DNA of 64,000 bases from contig CALRKB020000006.1 in NCBI GenBank assembly GCA_943367755.1, positions 62,001 through 126,000 of the forward strand, in the 5' to 3' direction. Source of the stretch: PCC-6802 sp943367755. GTDB taxonomy: Bacteria > Cyanobacteriota > Cyanobacteriia > Pseudanabaenales > Pseudanabaenaceae. The first letter of the stretch is position 1. Each line of letters starts with the position of its first letter. Under the pieces are notes generated by a model that saw only the letters and a program-made list of their open reading frames with translations, was not told the DNA's origin and made no database searches. Below are positions 17,434-26,160 of this stretch, piece by piece. The position numbers and the translations under genes were made by a program.

Positions 17434-18180
17434 ATGCTTCAAATCGATCTAAAACACCTCCCCACCAGCGAAGAATTACTTGGTTCTGACGATACACCTG
17501 TGGATAATGAAGACCAGAATTTTGTGCCGAATATCCTGCTGTTTTTGCTGGAATATTGGTGGAAAAATCGAGACGACTGGTTCTTTGCCGTAGATATGGG
17601 GGTGTACCATACAACGGGCTTGAATCCAAAGGTACCTGTGGTGCCAGATGGTTTCTTAAGTTTGGGCGTAGAGCGCCTCAAAAGCAGTGGAACGCGCAAG
17701 AGTTATGTGGTTTGGGAAGAGCAGAATGTAGTCCCCATACTCACACTGGAGGTGGTATCACAAACACCAGGGGGAGAGTATGACGAGAAAATGGCGATTT
17801 ACGCCAAACTTGGGGTGCAGTATTACGTAATTTTTAATCCCAAGTTTTGGCGGCGAGATGGGCATTTACCCCTAGAAGTATACAAATTAGGGCATGGAGT
17901 TTACGAGTTGCAGTTGGGTGAACCGTTCTGGATGCCAGAGGTTGGTTTAGGCGTTGGACGCTGTGTATTACCATCCGATCCATTGGGCAGAGAGATTTTG
18001 AGTTGGTTCGATTCTCGGGGAGAGCGATATCTGACCGCAGAGGAAAAGGCAGACGCAGCACAAGAACAGATCGAAGCAGAACGGCAACGGGCAGATGCAG
18101 CCCAAAGGAAGGTGGAGTTGCTGTTGCATCAGTTGCAATCTCTAGGTGTTTCTGAAGCAGAATCTCTCTGTGAGGATTAA
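17434..18180 (+). CDS. Uma2 family (DUF820) protein with C-terminal coiled coil
   Basis: A 248-residue second Uma2 protein. The core has LPTSEELLGSDDTPVDNE, VVPDGFLSLG, and the catalytic-site segment PILTLEVVSQTPGGEYDEKMAIYAKLGVQYYVIFNP (Asp/Glu and Lys of the PD-(D/E)XK fold). Residues about 200-240 form a helix rich in Ala, Glu, Gln and Arg (AAQEQIEAERQRADAAQRKVELL), common in cyanobacterial Uma2 variants. It is unrelated in detail to the copy at 15.2 kb, so it is not a recent duplicate. A hairpin with a weak T-tract follows. Confidence 0.88.
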   Translation: MLQIDLKHLPTSEELLGSDDTPVDNEDQNFVPNILLFLLEYWWKNRDDWFFAVDMGVYHTTGLNPKVPVVPDGFLSLGVERLKSSGTRKSYVVWEEQNVVPILTLEVVSQTPGGEYDEKMAIYAKLGVQYYVIFNPKFWRRDGHLPLEVYKLGHGVYELQLGEPFWMPEVGLGVGRCVLPSDPLGREILSWFDSRGERYLTAEEKADAAQEQIEAERQRADAAQRKVELLLHQLQSLGVSEAESLCED

Positions 18181-18218
18181 TCGAAATGCCAGGAATACCA
18201 TGTCCTGCAATAAATATC

Positions 18219-18250
18219 CCAGTCAAGACTCTAATCTGTGTCTAGACTGG
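18219..18250 (+). terminator. Terminator-like hairpin after the Uma2 gene
   Basis: CCAGTC-A-AGAC pairs with GTCT-A-GACTGG (one A-A mismatch) around an imperfect loop; the T-run (TTTTT) begins 10 bp later, which makes it a weak candidate. Confidence 0.45.
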
Positions 18251-18283
18251 CATAACTGTCTTTTTATTTGTTTCTGAACTCAT

Positions 18284-19975
18284 ATGCCTACTGCTCGCAA
18301 AGCTTTCCATGCCAAAGTCACGGTTGAACGTCAGGTGCCGATCGCCATGCGGGATGGGATGAAGCTCACAGCAGACATCTATCGTCCCAAGGGTGTAGAT
18401 ACTCCTCTCCCAGTTTTGTTAATGCGTTTGCCCTATGGCAGAGCGATCGCTTCGACAGTTACCTATGCCCATCCCAGTTGGTACGCGATGCAGGGATATA
18501 TCGTTGCGATCCAGGATGTGAGGGGCTGCGGCACTTCTGAGGGAGAGTTCTATCCATTTCGCCATGAATATGAAGATGGCTACGATACGGTGTGCTGGTG
18601 CGCCGAGGAATTAGTGGGTACGAATGGCAAAGTTGGTATGTATGGGTTTTCCTATCAAGGTGTGACGCAGTTTCAAGCGGCGGTAATGCAGCCACCAGGT
18701 CTAGTGACGATTTGTCCGGCGATGGCTTCGGCAGATTTTTACAATGGTTGGTTCTATTTTGGTGGGGCGCTCTGTCTGGATTTTGTGTTGGGGTGGGCAT
18801 TGCAACTGACACAAAATCGGGCGCAATTCCTGAAATTAGAGCCGCAGGCAACGCAGCTATTCCAGGCACAAAAACGACTGACGGAATTACTGGAAACGGC
18901 TCCACTCGATCGCTTAGAAATATTAAAGCAAGAACCTTTAGGGCAATTCTTTTTTGATTGGATTAGTAATAATCAAATTGATAGTCCATACTGGCAAGAA
19001 CTAAATCCACTCAACCGATTTGCCAACTACGATCTACCAGCTTTGCATGTAGCGGGATGGGCAGATTTATTTATTGAAGGAACGATTAATACCTTTATCC
19101 AAGCAAAGCAGCAGACGAAGCAACTCCAAAAACTGGTTGTCGGTCCCTGGCAGCATATGCCCTGGTTGCCACAGGTGGGGGAAGTAAATTTTGGTGATGC
19201 CGCTATATCCCAAATCGATTCTTTGCAAGTGGACTGGTTCAATTACTGGCTCAAGGGTATTGATAATGGCATTACCCATTCATCCACACAAGTTTTTCTC
19301 ATGGGTAAAAATCATTGGATTGACTTATCAGATCGTTTATTGAGTCCGGCAAAAACAGAAAATACTAGCGACTCCTCTCTGTTAAACTTCTATCTGCATC
19401 CCCAGAATCGACTTAAGACAAATGCGCCCATAGAGGAATATCCTCCCGATATTTATGTCTACGATCCTCGCCTTCCTAATCCTAGTACTACCTATGGCCC
19501 TTACGATCAGCGTGCTATTCACCAGCGATGGGATGTATTAGTCTATCAGAGCGATTTACTCGCTAAAGATTTAAGCATTGCGGGCACACCAGAATTTTCC
19601 CTCTATGCTGCTACCACTGCCCCTGATACTGATTGGGCGATCAAGCTAATGGATATCTACCCCGATGGGAAGCAGATATTGATATCTATGGGAGTGCTGC
19701 GTGCTAAATATCACCATAGTTGGACTGAGCCAGTATGGGTAGAGCCAGATGCGATAGTTAAGTACTCGATTAGATTGCGTCCCACCTGCCATTGCTTTTT
19801 AGCAGGGCACCGATTAGGTGTGGCGATCGCCAGTGCTGCTTTCCCATTAATTGAAAGGCATCCTAATACGAAACAACAGCCCTGTTCTGCAGCGATCGGT
19901 GAATATGTAGAGGCTACACAGCAGATCTACCATAGCCTGGAATTCCCCTCTAACCTGTGCTTATCAATCCTATGA
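18284..19975 (+). CDS. CocE/NonD family alpha/beta hydrolase
   Basis: The 563-residue protein belongs to the CocE/X-Pro dipeptidyl-peptidase family. The N-terminal alpha/beta-hydrolase domain has the nucleophile elbow GFSYQG (Ser123), preceded by the oxyanion-region IQDVRGCGTSEGEF typical of the family. A helical cap follows, then the acid/base region (VAGWADLFIEGT; GPWQHMPW supplies the likely catalytic His). The C-terminal jelly-roll starts near YDPRLPNPSTTYGP. Known members hydrolyse esters or acylate beta-lactams; no signal peptide is evident here, so it is probably cytosolic. The substrate is unknown. Confidence 0.88.
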   Translation: MPTARKAFHAKVTVERQVPIAMRDGMKLTADIYRPKGVDTPLPVLLMRLPYGRAIASTVTYAHPSWYAMQGYIVAIQDVRGCGTSEGEFYPFRHEYEDGYDTVCWCAEELVGTNGKVGMYGFSYQGVTQFQAAVMQPPGLVTICPAMASADFYNGWFYFGGALCLDFVLGWALQLTQNRAQFLKLEPQATQLFQAQKRLTELLETAPLDRLEILKQEPLGQFFFDWISNNQIDSPYWQELNPLNRFANYDLPALHVAGWADLFIEGTINTFIQAKQQTKQLQKLVVGPWQHMPWLPQVGEVNFGDAAISQIDSLQVDWFNYWLKGIDNGITHSSTQVFLMGKNHWIDLSDRLLSPAKTENTSDSSLLNFYLHPQNRLKTNAPIEEYPPDIYVYDPRLPNPSTTYGPYDQRAIHQRWDVLVYQSDLLAKDLSIAGTPEFSLYAATTAPDTDWAIKLMDIYPDGKQILISMGVLRAKYHHSWTEPVWVEPDAIVKYSIRLRPTCHCFLAGHRLGVAIASAAFPLIERHPNTKQQPCSAAIGEYVEATQQIYHSLEFPSNLCLSIL

Positions 19976-20101
19976 AGAGAGATCGCGTGGTTGGGACTAG
20001 GGTTAACCAAAAGTTTGTTTGCCAAAAGATGCTAAAGTGCCTCATCATTTAATAAAATTTAATGTGTATTAATACATAATTCAAAATATTAAATAAAAAA
20101 T

Positions 20102-20668
20102 ATGGCAGATTTACTCAAAGGACTCTTCAATAAAAAGAAGAAAGTGGTTGCTACTGAACCTGAGAAACCCGCAGCAGCAGCGAAACCACCTGAATCTGAG
20201 AAGCCAGTAGCAGCGAAACCACCTGAATCTGAGAAGCCAGCAGCAGCGAAACCATCTGAATCTGAGAAGCCAGCAGCAGCGGCTAAACCAGTTAAGTCAG
20301 AAGAAAAAGCTGCACCCCCTCCAAAAGCGCCAGCCCCTGAGCCAAGGAGATATGTAGCCCCCCAAGAAGATGCTAATTCATTCTTTTTGGATGCAGACTC
20401 AGCTAAGACCTTCGGTAATATCGACTACATGCGTACGGCTAAAGCCGTCAGAAAAACTTTCCCTAAAGTTTTAGGTGCTAAAGAAGGTGCCGAAATAGTA
20501 GAGATTACTTCTTCTCTGGACAAGGTAGAAGGCAGTGCAGGATCTATACCCCAAGCACCTAAATCAGTGACTCCAGAAATTATACCCAGCCGCGAAACTA
20601 GCGATCGCCGTCGTCAAGATACGAGCATGGAAATGTTCCGCAATATGGCCAAGGGGATTAAAAAGTAG
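20102..20668 (+). CDS. Low-complexity PESEKPAAAK-repeat protein with conserved C-terminal half
   Basis: A 188-residue protein that starts MADLLKGLFNKKKKVV. It continues into about 60 residues of Ala/Pro/Lys/Glu repeats (unit PESEKPAAAKP, 11 residues, three near-identical copies encoded by 33-bp repeats at about 20187-20290). The C-terminal half is not repetitive (NSFFLDADSAKTFGNIDYMRTAKAVRKTFPKVLG) and ends DRRRQDTSMEMFRNMAKGIKK. This C-terminal block reminds me of a cyanobacterial conserved hypothetical family; I assign no function. The basic N-terminus and basic C-terminal tail could bind membranes or nucleic acid. Confidence 0.75.
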   Translation: MADLLKGLFNKKKKVVATEPEKPAAAAKPPESEKPVAAKPPESEKPAAAKPSESEKPAAAAKPVKSEEKAAPPPKAPAPEPRRYVAPQEDANSFFLDADSAKTFGNIDYMRTAKAVRKTFPKVLGAKEGAEIVEITSSLDKVEGSAGSIPQAPKSVTPEIIPSRETSDRRRQDTSMEMFRNMAKGIKK

Positions 20669-20676
20669 ACATACCA

Positions 20677-20711
20677 GTACGGACAGGGAAGACACATAGG
20701 TTTGTCCGTAC
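20677..20711. repeat. Dispersed repeat copy 1 (GACACATAG family)
   Basis: GTACGGACA and TGTCCGTAC pair perfectly around a loop containing GACACATAGG. The same core occurs at 32291-32311 and, inverted, at 37986-38014. Followed by ACTTTTC, it may also terminate the upstream gene. Confidence 0.65.
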
Positions 20712-20736
20712 GACTTTTCTGGTGAAAGCAGGGTAT

Positions 20737-21405
20737 TTATATACTCTGCTTTTGCGCGTTAATTACCGCACTCCAATCATCGTTTTGAACTGCTGCTTCC
20801 AAATTTTTGCGGCGTTCGACCTCAGCTAGATCGGAGGAGGGGATGTTTGCTGCTAGTTCCTTAGATAAATTGCTGTCTGCCATTGCCTTGCGCATTTTGA
20901 GCTTTTTCTCTTCATAGGCATTGCGCTCGGCATCTGACATAGCCACTGTCGCAGCCTCAGCGACTGTGCCTGCCCACAGATGACTTCGATCGCTATTACC
21001 AGGTGGCATACGATCGAGTTCAGCTAACCAGGCATCTCGTAGAGCTTCCATTTCGCTGCGCTTAGGAAATTTAAAGGTTTTGACCCGCACAAACGCACAG
21101 ATATCGCGACCTAACTGTGCCACATGACTATTGAGGGAAAGCATCACGTTACGCGAGATGCCGACATATTGCACATGGCGATCGCAATCTAAAACGGCAT
21201 AAACTCCTGCTAATTTGGTATTAGCCGCACCATCGCACCAAATATTAACAGCCACGACTGCCATGCCATCGTTTTCAATCGCAGGGGTGGTGGTATCTAC
21301 AACAGCATGTTCGTCGTCAGAACTGTAGAGGAACCCATGTAGACCTTGATGCGCCTGTGGCACGTTTTGATGCTCAATCGGCGTAGCTGTGTCGTGGATT
21401 TCCAT
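20737..21405 (-). CDS. GIY-YIG domain protein
   Basis: A protein of about 222 residues. The central part reads AGVYAVLDCDRHVQYVGISRNVMLSLNSHVAQLG, with GVY and YVG as the two defining GIY-YIG blocks and Arg/His positions of the nuclease domain. The catalytic Glu may be in the following MEALRDAWLAELDR. The C-terminus (MSDAERNAYEEKKLKMRKAM...) is helical and charged and resembles cyanobacterial and plastid GIY-YIG proteins. I prefer the ATG at 21405 over an upstream TTG at 21444. Whether it cuts DNA is unknown; the gene has no mobile context here. Confidence 0.75.
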   Translation of the reverse strand: MEIHDTATPIEHQNVPQAHQGLHGFLYSSDDEHAVVDTTTPAIENDGMAVVAVNIWCDGAANTKLAGVYAVLDCDRHVQYVGISRNVMLSLNSHVAQLGRDICAFVRVKTFKFPKRSEMEALRDAWLAELDRMPPGNSDRSHLWAGTVAEAATVAMSDAERNAYEEKKLKMRKAMADSNLSKELAANIPSSDLAEVERRKNLEAAVQNDDWSAVINAQKQSI

Positions 21406-21479
21406 AGTTCTAAATACTTCTGTTTTTAAAGGGGATTTATGCAATTCACTATTCTATACTTCTTGTCTTTATTCTTCCT

Positions 21480-23075
21480 TTAAGAATTATCCTTACGCAC
21501 GACTTTCTGCAAAGCATCCAATAATTCTTTGGCTGTATAGGGCTTTGCCAAAAATGCTTTCACATCAATCCTAGATTCTTCACTAAGCTGAAAATTAGAG
21601 GCCAGCCCACTGGTAGCAATCACCCTAACTTTCGGGTTCAGCTTTTGCAGGGTGCGGATCGCAGTTAACCCATCCATCGACGGCATCATCATATCCATCA
21701 ATACTGCACTAATTTCACTTTTGTGCTGGGCATACACAGCGATCGCTTCAATCCCATCGCTAGCCAGGAGGGTTCTGTAATTGTGATTTTCTAAGATGGT
21801 TTGTGCCACCTGCCTGATCAATGGTTCATCATCCACAATCAAAATCAATTCCTGGTTTCCAGAAGATAGAGCTTGTTCTTCCTCCTGTGGGGTTTCTGTA
21901 TCAGCGATCGCGGGTAAATACACCTTAAATTGAGAACCACTTCCGACTTCACTGTAGACCTGGACAAAACCACCGTGGCTTTTAACAATGCCTAGCACCG
22001 TGGATAGCCCCAGGCCCGTCCCTTTGCCTTGCTCTTTAGTTGTAAAAAAGGGGTCAAAAATCAAATCTATTAGGTTGGTGGGAATTCCGATGCCCGTATC
22101 TGTAACTGTAATTGTCACGTAGAAACCGATGCGTGCCTCCAAATTCATGCGAGTGTAGGCTTCATCCACAAATTGATTGGCGATCGCCAAGCTGAGTTTA
22201 CCACCATCAGGCATGGCATCACGAGCATTCACACAGAGATTCATGAATACTTGATGCAGTTGAGTGGCATCAGCAGAAACTGTCCATAAATTCGTAGTTG
22301 GGATATCAGTGGCGATTGTAATGCTTTTTGGGAAAGTTTGCCGGGCAACTTTTATCACCTCTGACAGCAGGTGTCTGACTTGCAAAGGTGTGCGTTTGCC
22401 TTCTACGCCCCGCGCAAATGCCAAAATTTGCTTCACCAGGTCGGCTCCGCGTTTAGCACTGTCTTCAAGCAATTTCAGAAGTTCGAGATTCTTTTGATCG
22501 AGATTGGGTGTTCTCAAAGGTATGATTTGAGCGGCAGCAAGAATGGGAGTAAGAATATTATTGAAGTCGTGAGCGATGCCACTTGCCAAAGTACCCAGGC
22601 TTTCTAAGCGTTGGACGCGGAGGAATTGTGCTTCCAATTGTTGTTTCTCAGCAGTTGCTTCTTGGAGTGCAAGTTCAGCGCTGCGTCGTTTCCGTCGTTC
22701 CTCGGCATCCCGCAGCTCCCGCTCCACCGCAGGCAATAGACGAGCGAGTTTTCCTTTGCTCAGAAAATCGTGGGCTCCGGCTTTCATCGCAGCAACCGCC
22801 GTTTCCTCCCCAATTGTGCCAGAGACGATGATAAAAGGTAAATCTAATCCCTGACTTTGCAGCAGTTTCAGCGCGTCTGGACCGCTAAAAGCTGGCAGGC
22901 TGTAATCAGCAATCACGATATCCCACGGCTGCCGATCTAAGGCAGCTTGCATGGCCGTTGCAGTATCCACCCGCAGATAATCCAAGGTGTAGCCACCGTG
23001 ACGTAGCTCCCGCAGGATCAGGAGCATATCATCTTCCGAGTCTTCTACAATCAGAACGTGCAGGTGATGGGTCAT
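21480..23075 (-). CDS. Hybrid histidine kinase, REC-HisKA-HATPase-REC
   Basis: A 531-residue cytosolic hybrid kinase. It starts with a receiver (VLIVEDSEDDM, phospho-Asp in IVIADYSLP, Lys in LSKGK), then a coiled helix (about 125-170) and a HisKA with His in GIAHDFNNILTP. HATPase motifs follow (NLCVNARDAM, DTGIGI, GKGTGLGL), then a C-terminal receiver (VDDEP, VLMDMMMPSMDG, AKPY). The N-terminal receiver instead of a sensor domain suggests that it is driven by another kinase. The upstream genes on the same strand (Rcp1-like receiver, cyanobacteriochrome kinase) are the obvious candidates, separated by 166 bp. I use the ATG at 23075; the frame extends to a TTG at 23090. Confidence 0.92.
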   Translation of the reverse strand: MTHHLHVLIVEDSEDDMLLILRELRHGGYTLDYLRVDTATAMQAALDRQPWDIVIADYSLPAFSGPDALKLLQSQGLDLPFIIVSGTIGEETAVAAMKAGAHDFLSKGKLARLLPAVERELRDAEERRKRRSAELALQEATAEKQQLEAQFLRVQRLESLGTLASGIAHDFNNILTPILAAAQIIPLRTPNLDQKNLELLKLLEDSAKRGADLVKQILAFARGVEGKRTPLQVRHLLSEVIKVARQTFPKSITIATDIPTTNLWTVSADATQLHQVFMNLCVNARDAMPDGGKLSLAIANQFVDEAYTRMNLEARIGFYVTITVTDTGIGIPTNLIDLIFDPFFTTKEQGKGTGLGLSTVLGIVKSHGGFVQVYSEVGSGSQFKVYLPAIADTETPQEEEQALSSGNQELILIVDDEPLIRQVAQTILENHNYRTLLASDGIEAIAVYAQHKSEISAVLMDMMMPSMDGLTAIRTLQKLNPKVRVIATSGLASNFQLSEESRIDVKAFLAKPYTAKELLDALQKVVRKDNS

Positions 23076-23241
23076 TGTGCTATTTGGCAAATCTACCTTT
23101 CAAATCTTTCCAACTGTAAATTTATATTGATGGGCTATTATGTACTGGTAGGTTTAGCTAGAAATTTTTGTTTGTCATTAGTAGCGCTCGTACAAAAACT
23201 GCCCCTACGACAATGGATTTTTTACTGCAACCATCTTTTTC

Positions 23242-23688
23242 CTAAAGGGGGGGTGGCTCGTTCATCAACAACCAGTACATCCCCAGTTGCCGAATTGCCT
23301 CGGAAAACTGGACGAAATCTACTGGTTTGCGGATATAACTATTGCACCCCAAGCTGTAACTATCGAGCATATCTTGTTCTTCGTTAGATGTGGTCAAGAT
23401 CACTACAGGCAATAGTTTCGTGCGCTCATCTTCACGCAAGCGACGCAAAACTTCCAGTCCATCGATACGGGGTAACTTCAGATCCAGCAAAACCACAGTT
23501 GGCTTGTTACTCAGATCTCGTCCTGTATACTGTCCCGTCCCAAACAGGTAATCCAGGGCTTCGACCCCATCATGGGCAACAACGATCTCGTTGCTAATGT
23601 GATGACGCTTGAGCGCACGAATTGCCAGGGCTTCATCATCGGGATTATCTTCTACGAGAAGAATAGACTTATTGCTCACACCACTCAT
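23242..23688 (-). CDS. Single-domain response regulator, Rcp1-like
   Basis: The 148-residue protein is a stand-alone receiver of the cyanobacterial phytochrome-response-regulator (Rcp1) type: ILLVEDNPDDEAL, phospho-Asp69 in VLLDLKLPRIDG, then VVILTTSNEEQDM and YIRKPVDFVQF. The extended SNEEQDMLDSYSLGCNSYIRKPVDF is characteristic of this subgroup. Its ATG overlaps the end of the cyanobacteriochrome kinase by 4 bp (ATGA), so the two are translationally coupled and very likely a cognate pair. There is no output domain; it probably passes the phosphate on or acts by protein contact. Confidence 0.94.
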   Translation of the reverse strand: MSGVSNKSILLVEDNPDDEALAIRALKRHHISNEIVVAHDGVEALDYLFGTGQYTGRDLSNKPTVVLLDLKLPRIDGLEVLRRLREDERTKLLPVVILTTSNEEQDMLDSYSLGCNSYIRKPVDFVQFSEAIRQLGMYWLLMNEPPPL

Positions 23689-25133
23689 ACCTCAATCTCC
23701 TCTTCAGTTAACGTGAAGTAAAACGTTGCGCCCTGTTCTACACCTCCTTCTGCCCACACCGTGCCCCCGTGTCGATGCACGATCCGTTGCACGGTGGCTA
23801 AACCAATACCATTGCCAGGAAAGTCCAGCATACTGTGCAATCGCTGGAATGGGCCAAACAACTTGTTGATATAAGCCATATCAAAACCTGCCCCATCATC
23901 TCGTACAAAGTAGATCGGAGCATTGCTTGTCAGAGAGCTATTTGACTGGTTTGACTGTGCGATCGCACCAAACTCAATCTTGGCATGGGGATGTTTGGAG
24001 GTAAATTTCCAGGCATTATTCAATAGGTTCTCTAACAACACTTGTAACAGATGGGCATCCCCTTGGGCAAGCAAACCAGCTTGGATCGTAAACTCTACCT
24101 GCCGCTCCGGTTGACTTTGCTGTAAATCAGTGCAGATGCGATCGGCAATCCGACTCAGATCCACAGATGCTGGGTGCATGTCGCTGCGCGTCACCCGTGC
24201 GAGGGTAAGCATATCGTCGATCAACCGTCCCATTCGTTGGGTAGCAGAGCGGATTCTTTGCAGGTAGTCCTGTCCAGATGTATCTAATCGATCCTGGTAA
24301 TCTTCTAACAGCGCTTGGCTAAAGCCGTCAATACTGCGTAGAGGGGCACGCAGATCGTGGGAGACAGAGTAGCTGAAGGCTTCCAACTCCTTGTTCACTG
24401 CCTTTAGTTCGATAATCGCCTGTCGTAATCCGTGGTTTAAGTCCAGCACTTGTTGCTCGGCAAGTTGGCGTTCCAGGATCTCCGATCGCAAGTCTGCTAA
24501 AAGTTCTGCATGCTGGAGCGCAACCCCCAGGTGGTTAGCAATCTGGCTGACAAACTCAATCTCCATGCTCTGCCACTGACGCGGGGCACGGCATTGATTA
24601 ATGCAGAGCAAGCCCCAGAGTTTTTGACCTTGCAGGAGCGGCACTGCCAGGTTAGCCTTTATGTGAAAGTGAGCCAGCACCTTGATGTGACAGTCGCTCA
24701 AGCCCGCATTGTAAATATCGGCAACTACCTGCATCCGCCCCTGCTGGTAATGCACGGCAAACTGATCGCCAAAGCAATGATCGTGCACTTTTTCGGCGAT
24801 CGCGGAGGGAAATTCTGGGTCCACATCCTCAGACACAAATTCGCCATCGTCCCAGCCCGAATCTGGATAGAACCGAAACATACCAACGCGATCTGCACCT
24901 AGGAGCTGACGCACTTCACTCGCCGTGGCTTGAAAAATCGTCTCTAGATCTATGGATTCTCGCAGGCGCGCAATTACCCGAAAAAGGGCTTGCTGTTGCT
25001 CGACTTGAAACTGAGCCTGCTCGATTTCTTGCTGTAAAGGTTGAAATTCCTGGGTCAGGGTTTGTTGGAGTTGGGCAAATGCAGCTTCATCTCGGCAGAA
25101 ACCGCGTAATTTTGCCAATGTCTCTGGGTTCAT
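23685..25133 (-). CDS. DXCF-type cyanobacteriochrome histidine kinase
   Basis: A 482-residue protein: N-terminal coiled helix (1-45), GAF domain (about 50-212), linker coil and a histidine kinase core. The GAF has a Cys-His pair (Cys148-His149 in GLSDCHIKVL), the canonical bilin-attachment position, and DHCF at 118-121, matching the DXCF second-cysteine motif. WGLLCINQCRAPRQWQ is also typical of bilin-binding GAFs. The kinase has His259 in FSYSVSHDLRAPLRS, N-box LLENLLNNAWKFT, and G2 GNGIGLATV. DXCF proteins usually carry phycoviolobilin or phycocyanobilin and sense violet to green light; the exact colour cannot be read from sequence. It is first in an operon with the Rcp1-like regulator. Confidence 0.9.
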   Translation of the reverse strand: MNPETLAKLRGFCRDEAAFAQLQQTLTQEFQPLQQEIEQAQFQVEQQQALFRVIARLRESIDLETIFQATASEVRQLLGADRVGMFRFYPDSGWDDGEFVSEDVDPEFPSAIAEKVHDHCFGDQFAVHYQQGRMQVVADIYNAGLSDCHIKVLAHFHIKANLAVPLLQGQKLWGLLCINQCRAPRQWQSMEIEFVSQIANHLGVALQHAELLADLRSEILERQLAEQQVLDLNHGLRQAIIELKAVNKELEAFSYSVSHDLRAPLRSIDGFSQALLEDYQDRLDTSGQDYLQRIRSATQRMGRLIDDMLTLARVTRSDMHPASVDLSRIADRICTDLQQSQPERQVEFTIQAGLLAQGDAHLLQVLLENLLNNAWKFTSKHPHAKIEFGAIAQSNQSNSSLTSNAPIYFVRDDGAGFDMAYINKLFGPFQRLHSMLDFPGNGIGLATVQRIVHRHGGTVWAEGGVEQGATFYFTLTEEEIEV

Positions 25134-25310
25134 ACTTCCTCAACCTCGAACGAGCTATATTATTATCCTCGATCCGAGGTAAGTATAGCTACTTAGAATC
25201 TATCACCCAATCGGACTACCAAAATTTCATGCTTCCGATTGTGCGGAGAGGCGATGTGCTAAGGACGTAGTGCCACATAAACTGTGTTTACACACTTACG
25301 AATCCTCTTC

Positions 25311-25337
25311 AACGCCTCAAGATTTCTTGGGGCGTTT
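25311..25337 (+). terminator. Orphan rho-independent terminator upstream of the ECF ATPase gene
   Basis: AACGCCTCAAGA pairs with TCTTGGGGCGTT (12 bp, one wobble) and is followed by TTC after TTTT on the plus strand. No plus-strand gene lies upstream within the 177 bp to the divergent kinase gene, so it may end a short non-coding RNA. Confidence 0.7.
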
Positions 25338-25383
25338 TCTGTGGGATGCAGGATTCCCCAGATCCGCTGTATGCTAGCTCTGT

Positions 25384-26160
25384 ATGCATCACAATCCTGT
25401 CTTTATCGAGCATCTTAGCTACACCTATCCCGACGGCACACAGGCGTTGAGCGGCATTAATTTATCGATTCGTGCCACGGAACGAGTAGCTCTGGTTGGG
25501 GCAAATGGATCGGGTAAGTCTACTTTGCTCCTGCACCTGAATGGCGTGATCATGCCGCAACAAGGTGAGGTGATTGTGGGCGAAAATCTGGTTACCCACA
25601 AAAATCTCCAATCGATTCGGAACTTTGTGGGTTTGGTATTCCAAAACCCTGACGATCAGCTATTTATGCCTACGGTTTGGGAAGACGTGGCATTTGGCCC
25701 GATGAACCAGGGTTGGCGAGGTACAGAGTTGCAGCAACGCGTAGCCCAGGCTATGCTCTCCGTGGGACTAGATCCGCACAGCTATGCCAAGCGTCAGGCT
25801 AGTAATTTATCTGGTGGAGAAAAGAAGCGCGTAGCGATCGCGGGAGTAATGGCGATGCAGCCACAGGTATTGGTATTCGATGAACCGTCCGCACAACTCG
25901 ATCCGCGATCGCGCCGCCAGTTAATTCAGTTATTGCAAAGCCTACCGGAAACACAACTAATTGCTACCCACGATCTGGACTTAGCCTTGGAAATTTGCGA
26001 TCGCACGATCGTGTTAAGTAAGGGGCAAGTTACCTATGACGGCCAGACCGAACGCGTACTGAGCGATCGCGACTTTTTGCTCAGCCACGCTCTAGAAATG
26101 CCACTCAGCTACAGTCGTCCCTACTGTCAGATCGACCACGCACCAAATCTTGTTAACTAA
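25384..26160 (+). CDS. ECF/CbiO-type ABC transporter ATPase
   Basis: The 258-residue protein is a complete ABC ATPase of the energy-coupling-factor branch. Walker A is GANGSGKST, the Q-loop FQNPDDQLF (the NPDDQ form is typical of EcfA/CbiO), the signature LSGGEKKR, Walker B VLVFDEPSAQLD and the H-loop ATHD. Such ATPases energise vitamin or cobalt/nickel uptake with a T-component and a substrate-binding S-component; neither is adjacent, so it is an orphan or shared ATPase here. The start ATG lies 46 bp after a strong terminator. The 3' end overlaps the convergent small gene by 8 bp. Confidence 0.92.
   Translation: MHHNPVFIEHLSYTYPDGTQALSGINLSIRATERVALVGANGSGKSTLLLHLNGVIMPQQGEVIVGENLVTHKNLQSIRNFVGLVFQNPDDQLFMPTVWEDVAFGPMNQGWRGTELQQRVAQAMLSVGLDPHSYAKRQASNLSGGEKKRVAIAGVMAMQPQVLVFDEPSAQLDPRSRRQLIQLLQSLPETQLIATHDLDLALEICDRTIVLSKGQVTYDGQTERVLSDRDFLLSHALEMPLSYSRPYCQIDHAPNLVN

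Noticed and set aside
22576..22854. Overlapping plus frames within the hybrid kinase gene
   Set aside because: Ser/Arg-rich antisense shadows of the HisKA region with no start signals.
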